Source: an uncultured Oscillospiraceae bacterium
GTDB lineage: Bacteria > Bacillota > Clostridia > Oscillospirales > Oscillospiraceae
Assembly (NCBI GenBank): GCA_910587345.1
Contig: CAJUKH010000003.1
Location: 1 to 42,979 of the forward strand
Direction: 5' to 3'
Length of the DNA stretch: 42,979 nucleotides
The notes beneath the pieces were generated by a model. That model did not search any database, was not told the origin of the DNA, and saw only the letters and a list, made by a program, of their open reading frames with translations. Below, piece after piece: positions 7,013 through 14,286 of the stretch (position 1 is the first letter of the stretch; each line of letters begins with the position of its first letter). The position numbers and the translations under genes are program-made.

Positions 7013-7255
7013 TTACTGTTCGCCCTCGACCTCTACAGAGGTTTCCACGGAAGTATCGACATTGGCCGAATCCGTCAGGCCCTCGCCGATAATGTACGCC
7101 ACCACGGACGCACCGGCCATGATAAGCGCCGTCACCTGGGTAGCCGTGTTCTCTGCGCCGCCCGTTGCCACGATCATCATGGATGCAAAAGAGGCTACGG
7201 CCGTCCATAACTTTCTGCTTGTCAGTTTCCTTTTCCAGTTGATTTCTTTCATCAT
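7013..7255 (-). CDS. Phage holin
   Basis: The start is at ATG 7255 (MMKEINWKRKLTSRK...), with AGGAGG 9 nt upstream; a longer open frame to 7348 lacks a ribosome binding site. 80 residues: a short basic N-terminus, then two hydrophobic stretches (about 16-34 and 38-56, LWTAVASFASMMIVATG and VTALIMAGASVVAYIIGEG), and a very acidic tail (NVDTSVETSVEVEGEQ). The KLTSRKLWTAV start and AYIIGEGLTDSA are typical of Firmicutes phage holins next to endolysins. It would form membrane lesions that release or activate the endolysin. Confidence 0.85.
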   Translation of the reverse strand: MMKEINWKRKLTSRKLWTAVASFASMMIVATGGAENTATQVTALIMAGASVVAYIIGEGLTDSANVDTSVETSVEVEGEQ

Positions 7256-7389
7256 CTTTCTTGTCCTCCTATCCTTTTTGTGATATGCATCTAAAGCCGT
7301 TATAGGCTCATGGAGCGTTTTTATGTGCTTAGATATAGAAATATCCACACAAAGGGCTGTACCCCTTTTCAGGCCAAAATCTGAACGTT

Positions 7390-7719
7390 TCAGAATATCG
7401 CCTCGATTCCCTGTTGCGTCAGAAAATCTTTCTGCTCATGCTTTATCTGCCTGGCATATTCCAGGGCGGCGTGCATGTCGCCGTTACAATGAGCGTCCGG
7501 GATTCTGGCTACTGCCTCGGCGGTGGCCTCCCCCAGAGAGAGGGCCGCTCCGATACTCTTAACCATGAGAAATTCCTGTTTCTCCCGGACAGCTTCTTTC
7601 TTCTCCCGTTTCTTCTCCCGCTTTTCCATTTTCCGTTCTAAAAGCCAGAAACAGAATCCGGTAATAGCGGACGGGATACTCATTGCCACTACAAGAGCCG
7701 TGATATCCAATCTCTTCAC
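7390..7719 (-). CDS. Membrane-anchored coiled-coil protein near the lysis genes
   Basis: 109 residues with one N-terminal membrane segment (about 5-25, ITALVVAMSIPSAITGFCFW), then an extremely charged helix (KMEKREKKREKKEAVREK) and a helical C-terminus. Such one-span, coiled-coil proteins often sit between the baseplate genes and the holin in clostridial phages; their role is not established. A 134-bp gap to the holin contains only a weak AAAGGG/CCCTTT hairpin. Confidence 0.7.
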   Translation of the reverse strand: MKRLDITALVVAMSIPSAITGFCFWLLERKMEKREKKREKKEAVREKQEFLMVKSIGAALSLGEATAEAVARIPDAHCNGDMHAALEYARQIKHEQKDFLTQQGIEAIF

Positions 7720-7728
7720 CCCCTTTCC

Positions 7729-7917
7729 TCATGGTGTGGTCAGCTCACGGTACATCTCGTTTGTCTCCCTGATGTTCTTCTGCAGTTCCTCCGGCAGATC
7801 GAACACCGGCTCCGTGCAGTAGAGCTTCACCAGCTCGCCTATGATGTGCCGCTGGCCCTCTATGATGTTATTCTGGAGCTCCAACGTGGAGCCGCAGTCA
7901 TAACCGCTTTTACTCAT
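7729..7917 (-). CDS. Small hypothetical protein between XkdX and the membrane protein
   Basis: 62 residues if started at ATG 7917, which overlaps the XkdX stop by 8 nt; an in-frame GTG at 7926 is an alternative. The sequence is helical (LELQNNIIEGQRHIIGELVKLY) with an acidic, proline-containing second half. No family recognised. Compact spacing on both sides supports translation. Confidence 0.6.
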   Translation of the reverse strand: MSKSGYDCGSTLELQNNIIEGQRHIIGELVKLYCTEPVFDLPEELQKNIRETNEMYRELTTP

Positions 7918-8065
7918 AGGCTTCACCCGTGATTTCCTGGTACTCCGCCTCGGTGATCCAGGGGCCGGATGTAGGATTGCTGACAGCGTTATACACCCGC
8001 TGCTTACTCCAAAGGCCCTTATCGAAAAACTTCTTTACCTTTTCAAAATTCTTGCTGTGTTCCAT
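7910..8065 (-). CDS. XkdX family protein
   Basis: 51 residues from ATG 8065 to TAA 7910. The pattern FEKVKKFFDKGLW...VYNAV...PWITEAEYQEITGE is typical of the XkdX family, tiny proteins encoded at the end of phage tail gene clusters of Bacillota (named after the Bacillus subtilis PBSX gene). Function is unknown; position just upstream of the lysis genes fits. It is separated by 3 nt from the upstream 108-aa gene. Confidence 0.8.
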   Translation of the reverse strand: MEHSKNFEKVKKFFDKGLWSKQRVYNAVSNPTSGPWITEAEYQEITGEAYE

Positions 8066-8068
8066 AGG

Positions 8069-8395
8069 TTATCCCTCCAAATCAATGTCCGCCATCATAG
8101 CGATATACTCAATGTTGGCAAGCATGGCGGCGTTGTGCTCTGCCTGTTCTGACGCCATGCTGTCAAGCTCCGCCTGCACAATCTCCATGACAACCGTGTC
8201 ATACTGTGCATATTCCTCCTGTGTGACCTTTGCCTCTTCATACTGCCAGAGGACAACCGCTCCGGAATTTTCATTCGTCCTGGTTATCCGCTGGAAGTTC
8301 CGGCGCAGGTACACATACTTCCCGCTGGAAGTCTTGTCTATGACCTCCGGGCGGTTCTCCTGTGAGCCCGTCACTGTTTCCCATACGATTTTCAT
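8069..8395 (-). CDS. Small tail-region protein overlapping the RT gene
   Basis: 108 residues from ATG 8395, with AGGAGG about 12 nt upstream. Starts MKIVWETVTGSQENRP; the second half is helical and acidic (MLANIEYIAMMADIDLEG). Such proteins commonly lie next to XkdX and tail-fibre genes. It is not Avd-like: it is acidic, whereas Avd is a basic four-helix bundle. Its first 125 nt overlap the 3' end of the reverse transcriptase in another frame, suggesting the retroelement sits in what was once a direct fibre-to-small-protein junction. Confidence 0.75.
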   Translation of the reverse strand: MKIVWETVTGSQENRPEVIDKTSSGKYVYLRRNFQRITRTNENSGAVVLWQYEEAKVTQEEYAQYDTVVMEIVQAELDSMASEQAEHNAAMLANIEYIAMMADIDLEG

Positions 8396-9689
8396 TTTTC
8401 TTTCTGGCCTCCTTTTCTTTCTGGTTTATCCGCTTCTGGTTTTTGCTGACAACCTTTTTCAGCTTTTTAATGCTGACAATCGGCTTGATCCGTTCCTCAT
8501 ACATCCCGTAGGTGTCGGTATGCTTCACCCAACCCATAGAAGATAAGAGCGAGGCGGCGTCCTTCGGATTGATTTTCTCCTGTCTGGATACCTGCCCCGC
8601 TTTTCTGGTTAGGCGTATCATGATGCCTTTCCGTATGATTGTGCGGTTTCTGTGAAATTCAAAACCCATATAGTCAAGCGGCCTGCCGTATGTCATGGTC
8701 ACTTTTTCGCTATGGCCATGGTACATCACCAGCAGGCGCTCCAATTTATCTTGCTTATTCCTCACGCTCGCAACCTTAATAAAAATCTTCCAGCGCTTCT
8801 TGTGAGTTTTCAGCTTGTGCCTAATTCTTATTTTCCCCAGCTCGTTCCCCAGAGCTTTAAGCTCCCTCATGGTCTGGCACTCTATGGCGTATTCTTCCAC
8901 TTCGTACTCAAACCGGAATACTTGCCAATTATCTTTCATGGTTAGATTGAGCTCACTGTTCAGATACTCATTGATTGCTATCCGGACTTTGTGAATTTCT
9001 TTCTTGTTTCGACCGAAACATACAATATCGTCCATGTACCGTGTTCCATATTTGACATGGAGCGTTTCTTTGATGTAATGGTCTAAAGGCTGTAAAAGAA
9101 AATTAGCGAACCACTGGCTGGTATAAAAGCCCAGCGGCAATCCCGTTTCAATGGCGTCTATTATCAGGAAAAGCAATTCCCGGACAAATTCATCCCGGAA
9201 TTTTTTGGTTATCCAGGCTTTCAGGATTTCATGATCCACGCTCTCGAAGAAATGACGTATATCCATTTTCAGGACGTACTTCGTATTCTCAGGGTCCTCC
9301 TGAATCCATTTTGAAATTATCTTAGCTCCCATGTGCTGGCCTCTTCCCGGAATGGAGCCGAGGACGTATTCATACATCCCGCTTTCAATCCCAGGACGGA
9401 TTGCCTGTACTACCACATGATGAACCACCTGCTCATACTTATAATCAGGCTTTACGATTGTACGGACTTTCTGATAATTCCTTTCATTGATTTTTACCGC
9501 CTTATGGTCGGTAGGCTCAAATTGACCGTTCATGAGCATTTCAAAGACGTACTGTATTTCATTTTCCAGATTATCCAGCGTCTCTTTCACGTCCGGCCTG
9601 CTTCTTTTTCCACGGGAGGGTACCAGGAACGATTTCTCTATGCTGTCATGTGACAGCATTTCATTCTGGTTGATTCGGAAACTCTTCAT
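8271..9689 (-). CDS. DGR reverse transcriptase
   Basis: 472 residues, ATG 9689 with AGAGGG just upstream. RT motifs are in order: an early fingers region with RTIVKPDYKYEQVVHH (76-91), KMDIRHFFESVDH (141-153, Asp143), LPLGFYTSQWFAN (184-196) and YMDD (218-221). The LGxxxSQ form in place of QGxxxSP is the hallmark of diversity-generating retroelement RTs. The enzyme copies the template RNA, misincorporating at adenines, and the cDNA replaces the variable repeat. The last 40 or so residues are a Gly/Pro/Asp-rich tail encoded in the region that overlaps the downstream gene and look non-native; the ancestral stop may have been lost. No Avd gene is seen next to it. Confidence 0.95.
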   Translation of the reverse strand: MKSFRINQNEMLSHDSIEKSFLVPSRGKRSRPDVKETLDNLENEIQYVFEMLMNGQFEPTDHKAVKINERNYQKVRTIVKPDYKYEQVVHHVVVQAIRPGIESGMYEYVLGSIPGRGQHMGAKIISKWIQEDPENTKYVLKMDIRHFFESVDHEILKAWITKKFRDEFVRELLFLIIDAIETGLPLGFYTSQWFANFLLQPLDHYIKETLHVKYGTRYMDDIVCFGRNKKEIHKVRIAINEYLNSELNLTMKDNWQVFRFEYEVEEYAIECQTMRELKALGNELGKIRIRHKLKTHKKRWKIFIKVASVRNKQDKLERLLVMYHGHSEKVTMTYGRPLDYMGFEFHRNRTIIRKGIMIRLTRKAGQVSRQEKINPKDAASLLSSMGWVKHTDTYGMYEERIKPIVSIKKLKKVVSKNQKRINQKEKEARKKNENRMGNSDGLTGEPPGGHRQDFQREVCVPAPELPADNQDE

Positions 9690-9845
9690 ATTCCCTCTTC
9701 TTTCTTATTGCCTCATGGTCGGTGGGCGTGCGCTTACTAGACCATGCCTTTTATCGGCGTAATTTCCACTGGTTAGCGGTATTTCAACCGCCTGCGGTGT
9801 AGGAAAATGGTGTCCTTAGTTGATACTCCATTTCAATAAGAATTA
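9690..9845 (-). ncRNA. DGR spacer RNA between template repeat and RT
   Basis: This 156-nt non-coding stretch follows the template repeat in the transcript. In the Bordetella phage BPP-1 DGR a spacer of about 140 nt at the same place is required for cDNA priming. Here it can fold: GCGGT/ACCGC at 9791-9776 with a 6-nt loop, and a 7-bp stem CATGGTC/GACCATG at 9746-9714. Function is inferred from position and analogy. Confidence 0.6.
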
Positions 9846-9948
9846 GGCCGAGCCGATGTTCCAGTTCGCATTAGACAGCGCATTGTTCACATTCAAGGCG
9901 AGCGCACCGACATGCAGACCATTGTTGCAGTTGCCGCCGACCAGCGCA
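9846..9948 (-). repeat. DGR template repeat (TR)
   Basis: 103 bp that match the variable repeat at 10112-10214 (offset 266) except at 12 positions. All 12 are T on the plus strand here, that is A on the coding strand; 12 of 20 coding-strand adenines differ and none of the other 83 bases do. On the coding strand the repeat is rich in AAC/AAT codons (Asn), the usual DGR design. It lies between the target gene and the RT. Confidence 0.97.
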
Positions 9949-9980
9949 CGGAACAGGCCCAGGGCGTACACCATTTCCCC

Positions 9981-10017
9981 TATAAAAATTCAGGAACCGC
10001 CGTTCACGATTCCTGAT
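9981..10017 (-). terminator. Hairpin and T-run upstream of the template repeat
   Basis: On the minus strand CAGGAA (10015-10010) and TTCCTG (9996-9991) form a stem, extendable inside by CG/CG, followed by AATTTTTATA. It would end the target-gene transcript before the template repeat, or separate the mRNA from a TR RNA with its own start. Confidence 0.65.
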
Positions 10018-10049
10018 AAAAATTTACATATTCTCATTTTGAAAGCTCT

Positions 10050-10068
10050 CCGGGGGAGTATCCCCCGG
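10050..10068. promoter_or_regulatory. Perfect 8-bp hairpin downstream of the variable repeat
   Basis: CCGGGGGA and TCCCCCGG flank a 3-nt loop at 10050-10068, 14 bp behind the target stop codon and 44 bp from the variable-repeat end. There is no T-run on the minus strand, so a terminator role is weak. DGRs of BPP-1 type need a GC-rich hairpin or cruciform just downstream of the variable repeat for efficient target recognition; this is a good candidate for it. Confidence 0.65.
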
Positions 10069-10081
10069 TCCCCCTATGCGG

Positions 10082-12103
10082 CTACGCCGCTAAAGGCTGT
10101 TCGCAAGAAAGGGCCGAGCCGACGGACCAGCTCGCATTAGACAGCGCATAGTTCACAACCAAGGCGAGCGCACCGACATGCAGACCAGCGGCGCAGTCGC
10201 CGCCGACCAGCGCATAACAGTTCGCCGCAAACCACAGGCCGTCCGGGTACTGTGTTGTCTCGCTCCCGGATGCGGTCATGGGGATAAGCCCGTGTTCTAT
10301 CATCTTGCAGGCGCTGATATATCCGCCAGAGGTTCCTCCGGGCGTGACTCCTGTATCCACATAGCCGGTTCCGGCCGTATTGTACGGGGGCACCGATTTT
10401 ACCAGGATACGGGTGCTGCCATTCGTCACGCAACCCTCGATACGCTCCCAGACATTCCCCCACCAGTTTTCGATATGGAATACTTTGACGTAATCCCTGG
10501 TCTTGTTGGTGCCGTAGAACTGGCCTTTGTTGGATGCGCCGCCGGAGGTAAGATAATTCGGAGCGGAAGAGGAACCGCCAGTATAATATCCATATCCGAA
10601 AGCCTTTTGCGTGTCGGTGGTCTTTCCCATGAGGATCAAAAGCATGTTGATAAGGTTACGCTGTGACCATGACCGGGTACTCCAACGGGAACCGTTCGCC
10701 TTTGCCGCAGTCAGCTCTTCGGTTCCCGTCTTGCTTACCATGGGATTCAGCCCCTTAATGGAGCGCACCTTATTACTTACCAGGGAGCCCTCGAACATAG
10801 ACAGATACAGATAGTCCATTTCGGAGCCGTCCGCCCTGGTATGTGCGTATGCGTGGTAGGAATCGTCCAGCTTAATATCACAGATATTGCAGTATTCGTA
10901 ACCGTTCGCCTCCCACATCTTCATATACACTTTGGGGATGCGGCTCATGGCGTTTCCGGCAAAGGAACTGTTCGCCACATCAGACGGCGATCCGTCAGCT
11001 TTCTTTGTGTAATCGTTGGGGTTGAGCTCGTATGCCTCCGTTCCGTCATTGTTGAGCATGACAGGCACGTTATCCCGGACGAACCAGAAATTTTTGAATG
11101 AGCCGTAATCAAATTCGCCGGTGGAAAGATTTACCTTTGCCGGTGTGAGCCCCACCGCCTCTTCTGTGTACTCAATCTTTGTTGCGGGATCACTTTCTGC
11201 TTTCTTCATCCGGAATCCCAGGAGCGTATACTGCCTGGGAGTGGCGGCTACAGGAGCCGAGGCGGAAGAGGTTTTCATATTGCTGTAAGCATACGCAACA
11301 AAGAAATACTCCGTCTTATTGGTGAGGCCGGTTATCTCAACCTTTCCGCTGGTCAGGCCCTCCACAATCATTCCGTCCGTGCCGCTGGTAGGTGCGGAAC
11401 CTGCCTTATACACTATCTTCACAAGCGCATCTTCGGTATTGTTCACGATATCCAGAATCACCCGCCCGTCTTTTCCGCTGGCACTGGTGATTCCAGGGGC
11501 GGACAGGGTTATCTCTTCGGGAACGAAAGACTGTGTAAAGTCATAGTTATAGACCAACTGATCGGAATAAGGGAAGATACCGTAACAGTATTCCTTTCCG
11601 TTTTCCAGGTTTTCATCCAGCAGCGCCTCCGTCTGGTACCTGTTCTTTTCGGTCACTCTCGCCACAAGCTCCCCGTCCATCCAGTTTTGCGGAGTGCCGC
11701 CCTCTTTCCGGACAACGACCGTGCCCTGCCAGGTTGCCAGTCTTGCGCCCTCGTAAACAACGTTTTCAGGGTCAGTCCATGTGATCCGTGCGGACTGGTC
11801 AAAATTACTGATAGTCACGTTTGACGGATTCGCCAGCTTGATGCCGGAATTTCCGGATGCCGCACCGGGAACCCGGATTGTGCCGTCCTCGTCAACCTCG
11901 ACCGTCACGCCGTCAGGCTTTACCGTTCCGGGCTTTTCTGTGGTGGCCAGCATATCCTCCGGAGCGGAGCCACCGATCTCTTTCTTCATGGTTTCCTTTG
12001 ATACCTGCTTTGTGCCGGTGCCGTCTCCCATCACCACGGGGAAAACGGAACCGTCCGGGATGCTGTCGGTATTCGGCAGCGTACTGATTCGTTTGTTTGC
12101 CAT
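10082..12103 (-). CDS. DGR target: tail-tip/fibre protein with C-type lectin fold
   Basis: 673 residues, ATG 12103. A short N-terminal phage-fibre start (MANKRISTLPNTDSIPDG..) is followed by two fibronectin-III-like segments (about 95-195 and 198-290). A C-terminal domain from about 300 has FWFVRDN, IPKVYMKM, RSWSQRNLINMLLILMG and NWWGNVWE, the last typical of the formylglycine-enzyme/C-type lectin fold used by DGR receptor-binding proteins such as Mtd. The variable repeat covers residues 630-664. It follows the baseplate genes, so the protein most likely sits at the tail tip and binds a changing host-surface ligand. The natural variable residues are surface Asn codons in the template. Confidence 0.93.
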   Translation of the reverse strand: MANKRISTLPNTDSIPDGSVFPVVMGDGTGTKQVSKETMKKEIGGSAPEDMLATTEKPGTVKPDGVTVEVDEDGTIRVPGAASGNSGIKLANPSNVTISNFDQSARITWTDPENVVYEGARLATWQGTVVVRKEGGTPQNWMDGELVARVTEKNRYQTEALLDENLENGKEYCYGIFPYSDQLVYNYDFTQSFVPEEITLSAPGITSASGKDGRVILDIVNNTEDALVKIVYKAGSAPTSGTDGMIVEGLTSGKVEITGLTNKTEYFFVAYAYSNMKTSSASAPVAATPRQYTLLGFRMKKAESDPATKIEYTEEAVGLTPAKVNLSTGEFDYGSFKNFWFVRDNVPVMLNNDGTEAYELNPNDYTKKADGSPSDVANSSFAGNAMSRIPKVYMKMWEANGYEYCNICDIKLDDSYHAYAHTRADGSEMDYLYLSMFEGSLVSNKVRSIKGLNPMVSKTGTEELTAAKANGSRWSTRSWSQRNLINMLLILMGKTTDTQKAFGYGYYTGGSSSAPNYLTSGGASNKGQFYGTNKTRDYVKVFHIENWWGNVWERIEGCVTNGSTRILVKSVPPYNTAGTGYVDTGVTPGGTSGGYISACKMIEHGLIPMTASGSETTQYPDGLWFAANCYALVGGDCAAGLHVGALALVVNYALSNASWSVGSALSCEQPLAA
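10112..10214 (-). repeat. DGR variable repeat (VR)
   Basis: It encodes residues 630-664 of the 673-residue target protein. Compared with the template, eight codons differ: Asn to Asp636, Ala638, Ala639, Val649, Tyr652, Ser658 and Ser660, and Ile to Val661. Asn651 and Asn656 remain template-like. Identity to the template stops sharply after GGCTCGGCC on the coding strand, which marks the likely initiation-of-mutagenic-homing end. Confidence 0.97.
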
Positions 12104-12119
12104 TTTTTCTTATCCTCCT

Positions 12120-13190
12120 TTATTTTGTGGCATAATACCAAAAAGCCTCTATCACATCATCACTCTCCGTCAGGAGGATATCTCCGTCCTCGGTGGCGAG
12201 TGGTGCGTGAATCTCTCCGCTCACAAGCATTTCTTCAAGCTCATTCAGCTTGTTTGCCTGTTCGTTCAGCATAAGAATAGCCTTTGTGCCTATGTCTCCG
12301 TCCATTTTCCCTTTGACGGATTCAAACCAGGCATCAAAGGCCGCCTCGCTGTCTGTCTCAAACTGCGACATACGCTGTATGATATCCGCCATGTCGCTGT
12401 ATCCTTTGTTCTGCAGGCTGGTGAAATATGCGTTCAAATCCTGCATGTACTGGCTGTATGCGGTCAGCATCTTATCTGTAAAATCCGCATAGTCGGTGTT
12501 GTATTTGTCAACGTACCCTGTAAACAGGTCATTCAGGCTGGTATAGAACTTCTGGTATGCGCTATCCATTTTCAGGATGAAATCCGCATAGTCTCCGTCA
12601 AACCTGGCAACGTATTCTTCGTAAAATGAATTGAGCTGTGCGAAGAAAACGGATGTATCCAGATGATCTATAAGCTGTGTCACCACGCCGCATACAGAAC
12701 TGTCATACCTGGTATCCGTGATATGGGCTTGGGCGATAACCGTCTGATTGGAATTGACGGATACGGTTGCCAGGCACAGCTCGTAAAAGTCTCCTGATGC
12801 CGGTTGCAAAAGTTCTGGAGGAACCGGAGTTGCGTCAGGAGTACCCGTTTTCACTACAATTTCACAGAGCCTTTGCAGATAATTGACACGCAAGACCACC
12901 CTGTCGATTCGCTTATAGGCCGTGGGAGCCTTTGGAATCTCAATCTCGGCCTCTTTTGTGTCTGCCGCAAATCTGCCCCGTACAATGCCAAATCCGGGCC
13001 TGACTTTGAGCATCATCCCCTCGCTGGCCACAACCTGAAAACAGTCTCCCGGAGCGGCCAGTACCCCGTCACTGATGATCTGTGAAATGAACATGGCCAA
13101 AAAGTCAGAGGATTCCGCCCGGTCAAATTTCGGCATCCCCTCTTCGTCATAGCCAACAATTTCACTGTCGAAAAAACCATATCTTAACAC
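12120..13190 (-). CDS. Baseplate/tail-fibre connector protein
   Basis: About 356 residues. GTG 13190 is preferred because GGGAGG lies 7 nt upstream; GTG 13196 overlaps the previous stop but abuts the ribosome binding site. The N-terminal 150 residues (LRYGFFDSEIVGYDEEG, then GDCFQVVASEGMMLKVRPGF and RIDRVVLRVN) match baseplate-upper-protein-like phage proteins. The middle (about 200-300) is a run of helical repeats around FxxxMxxAYxxYxxxLNxxF, likely a trimeric coiled coil. It probably links the tail tip to the DGR-diversified fibre encoded next. Confidence 0.75.
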   Translation of the reverse strand: MLRYGFFDSEIVGYDEEGMPKFDRAESSDFLAMFISQIISDGVLAAPGDCFQVVASEGMMLKVRPGFGIVRGRFAADTKEAEIEIPKAPTAYKRIDRVVLRVNYLQRLCEIVVKTGTPDATPVPPELLQPASGDFYELCLATVSVNSNQTVIAQAHITDTRYDSSVCGVVTQLIDHLDTSVFFAQLNSFYEEYVARFDGDYADFILKMDSAYQKFYTSLNDLFTGYVDKYNTDYADFTDKMLTAYSQYMQDLNAYFTSLQNKGYSDMADIIQRMSQFETDSEAAFDAWFESVKGKMDGDIGTKAILMLNEQANKLNELEEMLVSGEIHAPLATEDGDILLTESDDVIEAFWYYATK

Positions 13191-13192
13191 GT

Positions 13193-14284
13193 TCACGCCT
13201 CCCTTTTTATAAGCTGCCGGACGGTGCTTATTTCATCAGTTCCGAAAGTGATTTCAAGCTCCATAGCTCCGCCCTCGTAAGTTTCCATTGCCTCTGTTAT
13301 CCGCTTGTCAGTGGATATGTGTATCTCCGTATTGATGTAGGTGCAGTAATCGCCCAGGTCGAAGTCCTTTTTGTAGACAAGGTTTGCGTTGGGGTCAACG
13401 CCGCTGTTTATCGTCTCGACTTTCCGGTACTCTGCCAGCTTTTCCCTGCCCCTCTGTGCAAGCTGCGCCCGGTATGTGGCGTCAGGAATCTTATTCCCGT
13501 TGTTGTCCTCTTCCTGTAAATCCCTGGCGTCCACCCATATTTCCTTTCTTTCCTCCCCAGGCTGTCGCAGATCCACGACAACGATTTTCCGGTTTGCGCC
13601 CTCACCGGCACCGGCCACATAAGCGAAGTTCTTATATGAGCTCTCATTCCGGTTATAGATAACGTTCCGGATATTGTAGAAAGAATTGGAAAAAATCGCC
13701 CAGGAGTTTTCCTCCTGGGTATCTCTCCGGTCCTTGCCCTGCCATACTTCAAAGGCTAAATCATCCGTCAGGTAGTCATACCGTACCCGGTGGCTGATTT
13801 CCAGCGTGTTTCCGACCTCGTATAGCTTATCGCTCAAATTATCACCGGTGGCCTGAATCTCTATGGTGCTTTGTATGCCGCTCACATCCCCCAGCCGCAG
13901 GTGCTTTATTTTCCGGTCGCTCTCTGCCGGTTCTATCGCCGTCCTTTGCACCAGGCTCCGCAGCGCAACCTCCACATTTCCCGCAAGCCGCACCGTGGTT
14001 TCAATCACCCTATCTGCCAGGAGCTTTTCGGCAAAATTCCCTTTCGCATAGGATTCCCTGGCTCCGTTCTCGTCCTGGGAGTAATTGACTTCATCAATAA
14101 CGCCCAATTCATCCGCATCACTCCGGTACAGGTAGCGGCCTGTGTTCAGCAGATGAAAATAATCCTTAGAAGTGTATAGCTCGAAACACCCCAGCTTTTC
14201 ATATCTCCGGGCCCAAATCAGGGTACGGAAGAGGGGAACGCTCCCCATGGTATGAAAATCTTTGTCTAATACTATCAGCTTCAT
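13193..14284 (-). CDS. Siphovirus Gp37-like tail protein (ReqiPepy6 type)
   Basis: 363 residues from ATG 14284. The start MKLIVLDKDFHTMGSVPLF and the pattern of YEKLGCFELYTSKDY, LLNTGRYLYRSDADELGVID and KDFDLGDYCTY are typical of the siphovirus ReqiPepy6 Gp37-like family, a tail-tip/baseplate hub component of Gram-positive phages. It stands between Dit and the upper baseplate gene, as expected. No peptidase motif is seen. Confidence 0.85.
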   Translation of the reverse strand: MKLIVLDKDFHTMGSVPLFRTLIWARRYEKLGCFELYTSKDYFHLLNTGRYLYRSDADELGVIDEVNYSQDENGARESYAKGNFAEKLLADRVIETTVRLAGNVEVALRSLVQRTAIEPAESDRKIKHLRLGDVSGIQSTIEIQATGDNLSDKLYEVGNTLEISHRVRYDYLTDDLAFEVWQGKDRRDTQEENSWAIFSNSFYNIRNVIYNRNESSYKNFAYVAGAGEGANRKIVVVDLRQPGEERKEIWVDARDLQEEDNNGNKIPDATYRAQLAQRGREKLAEYRKVETINSGVDPNANLVYKKDFDLGDYCTYINTEIHISTDKRITEAMETYEGGAMELEITFGTDEISTVRQLIKREA

Positions 14285-14286
14285 AC

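Noticed and set aside
8069..8395. Gene considered as Avd of the DGR
   Set aside because: Acidic, wrong sequence character, and placed with XkdX-type tail genes; Avd proteins are basic.
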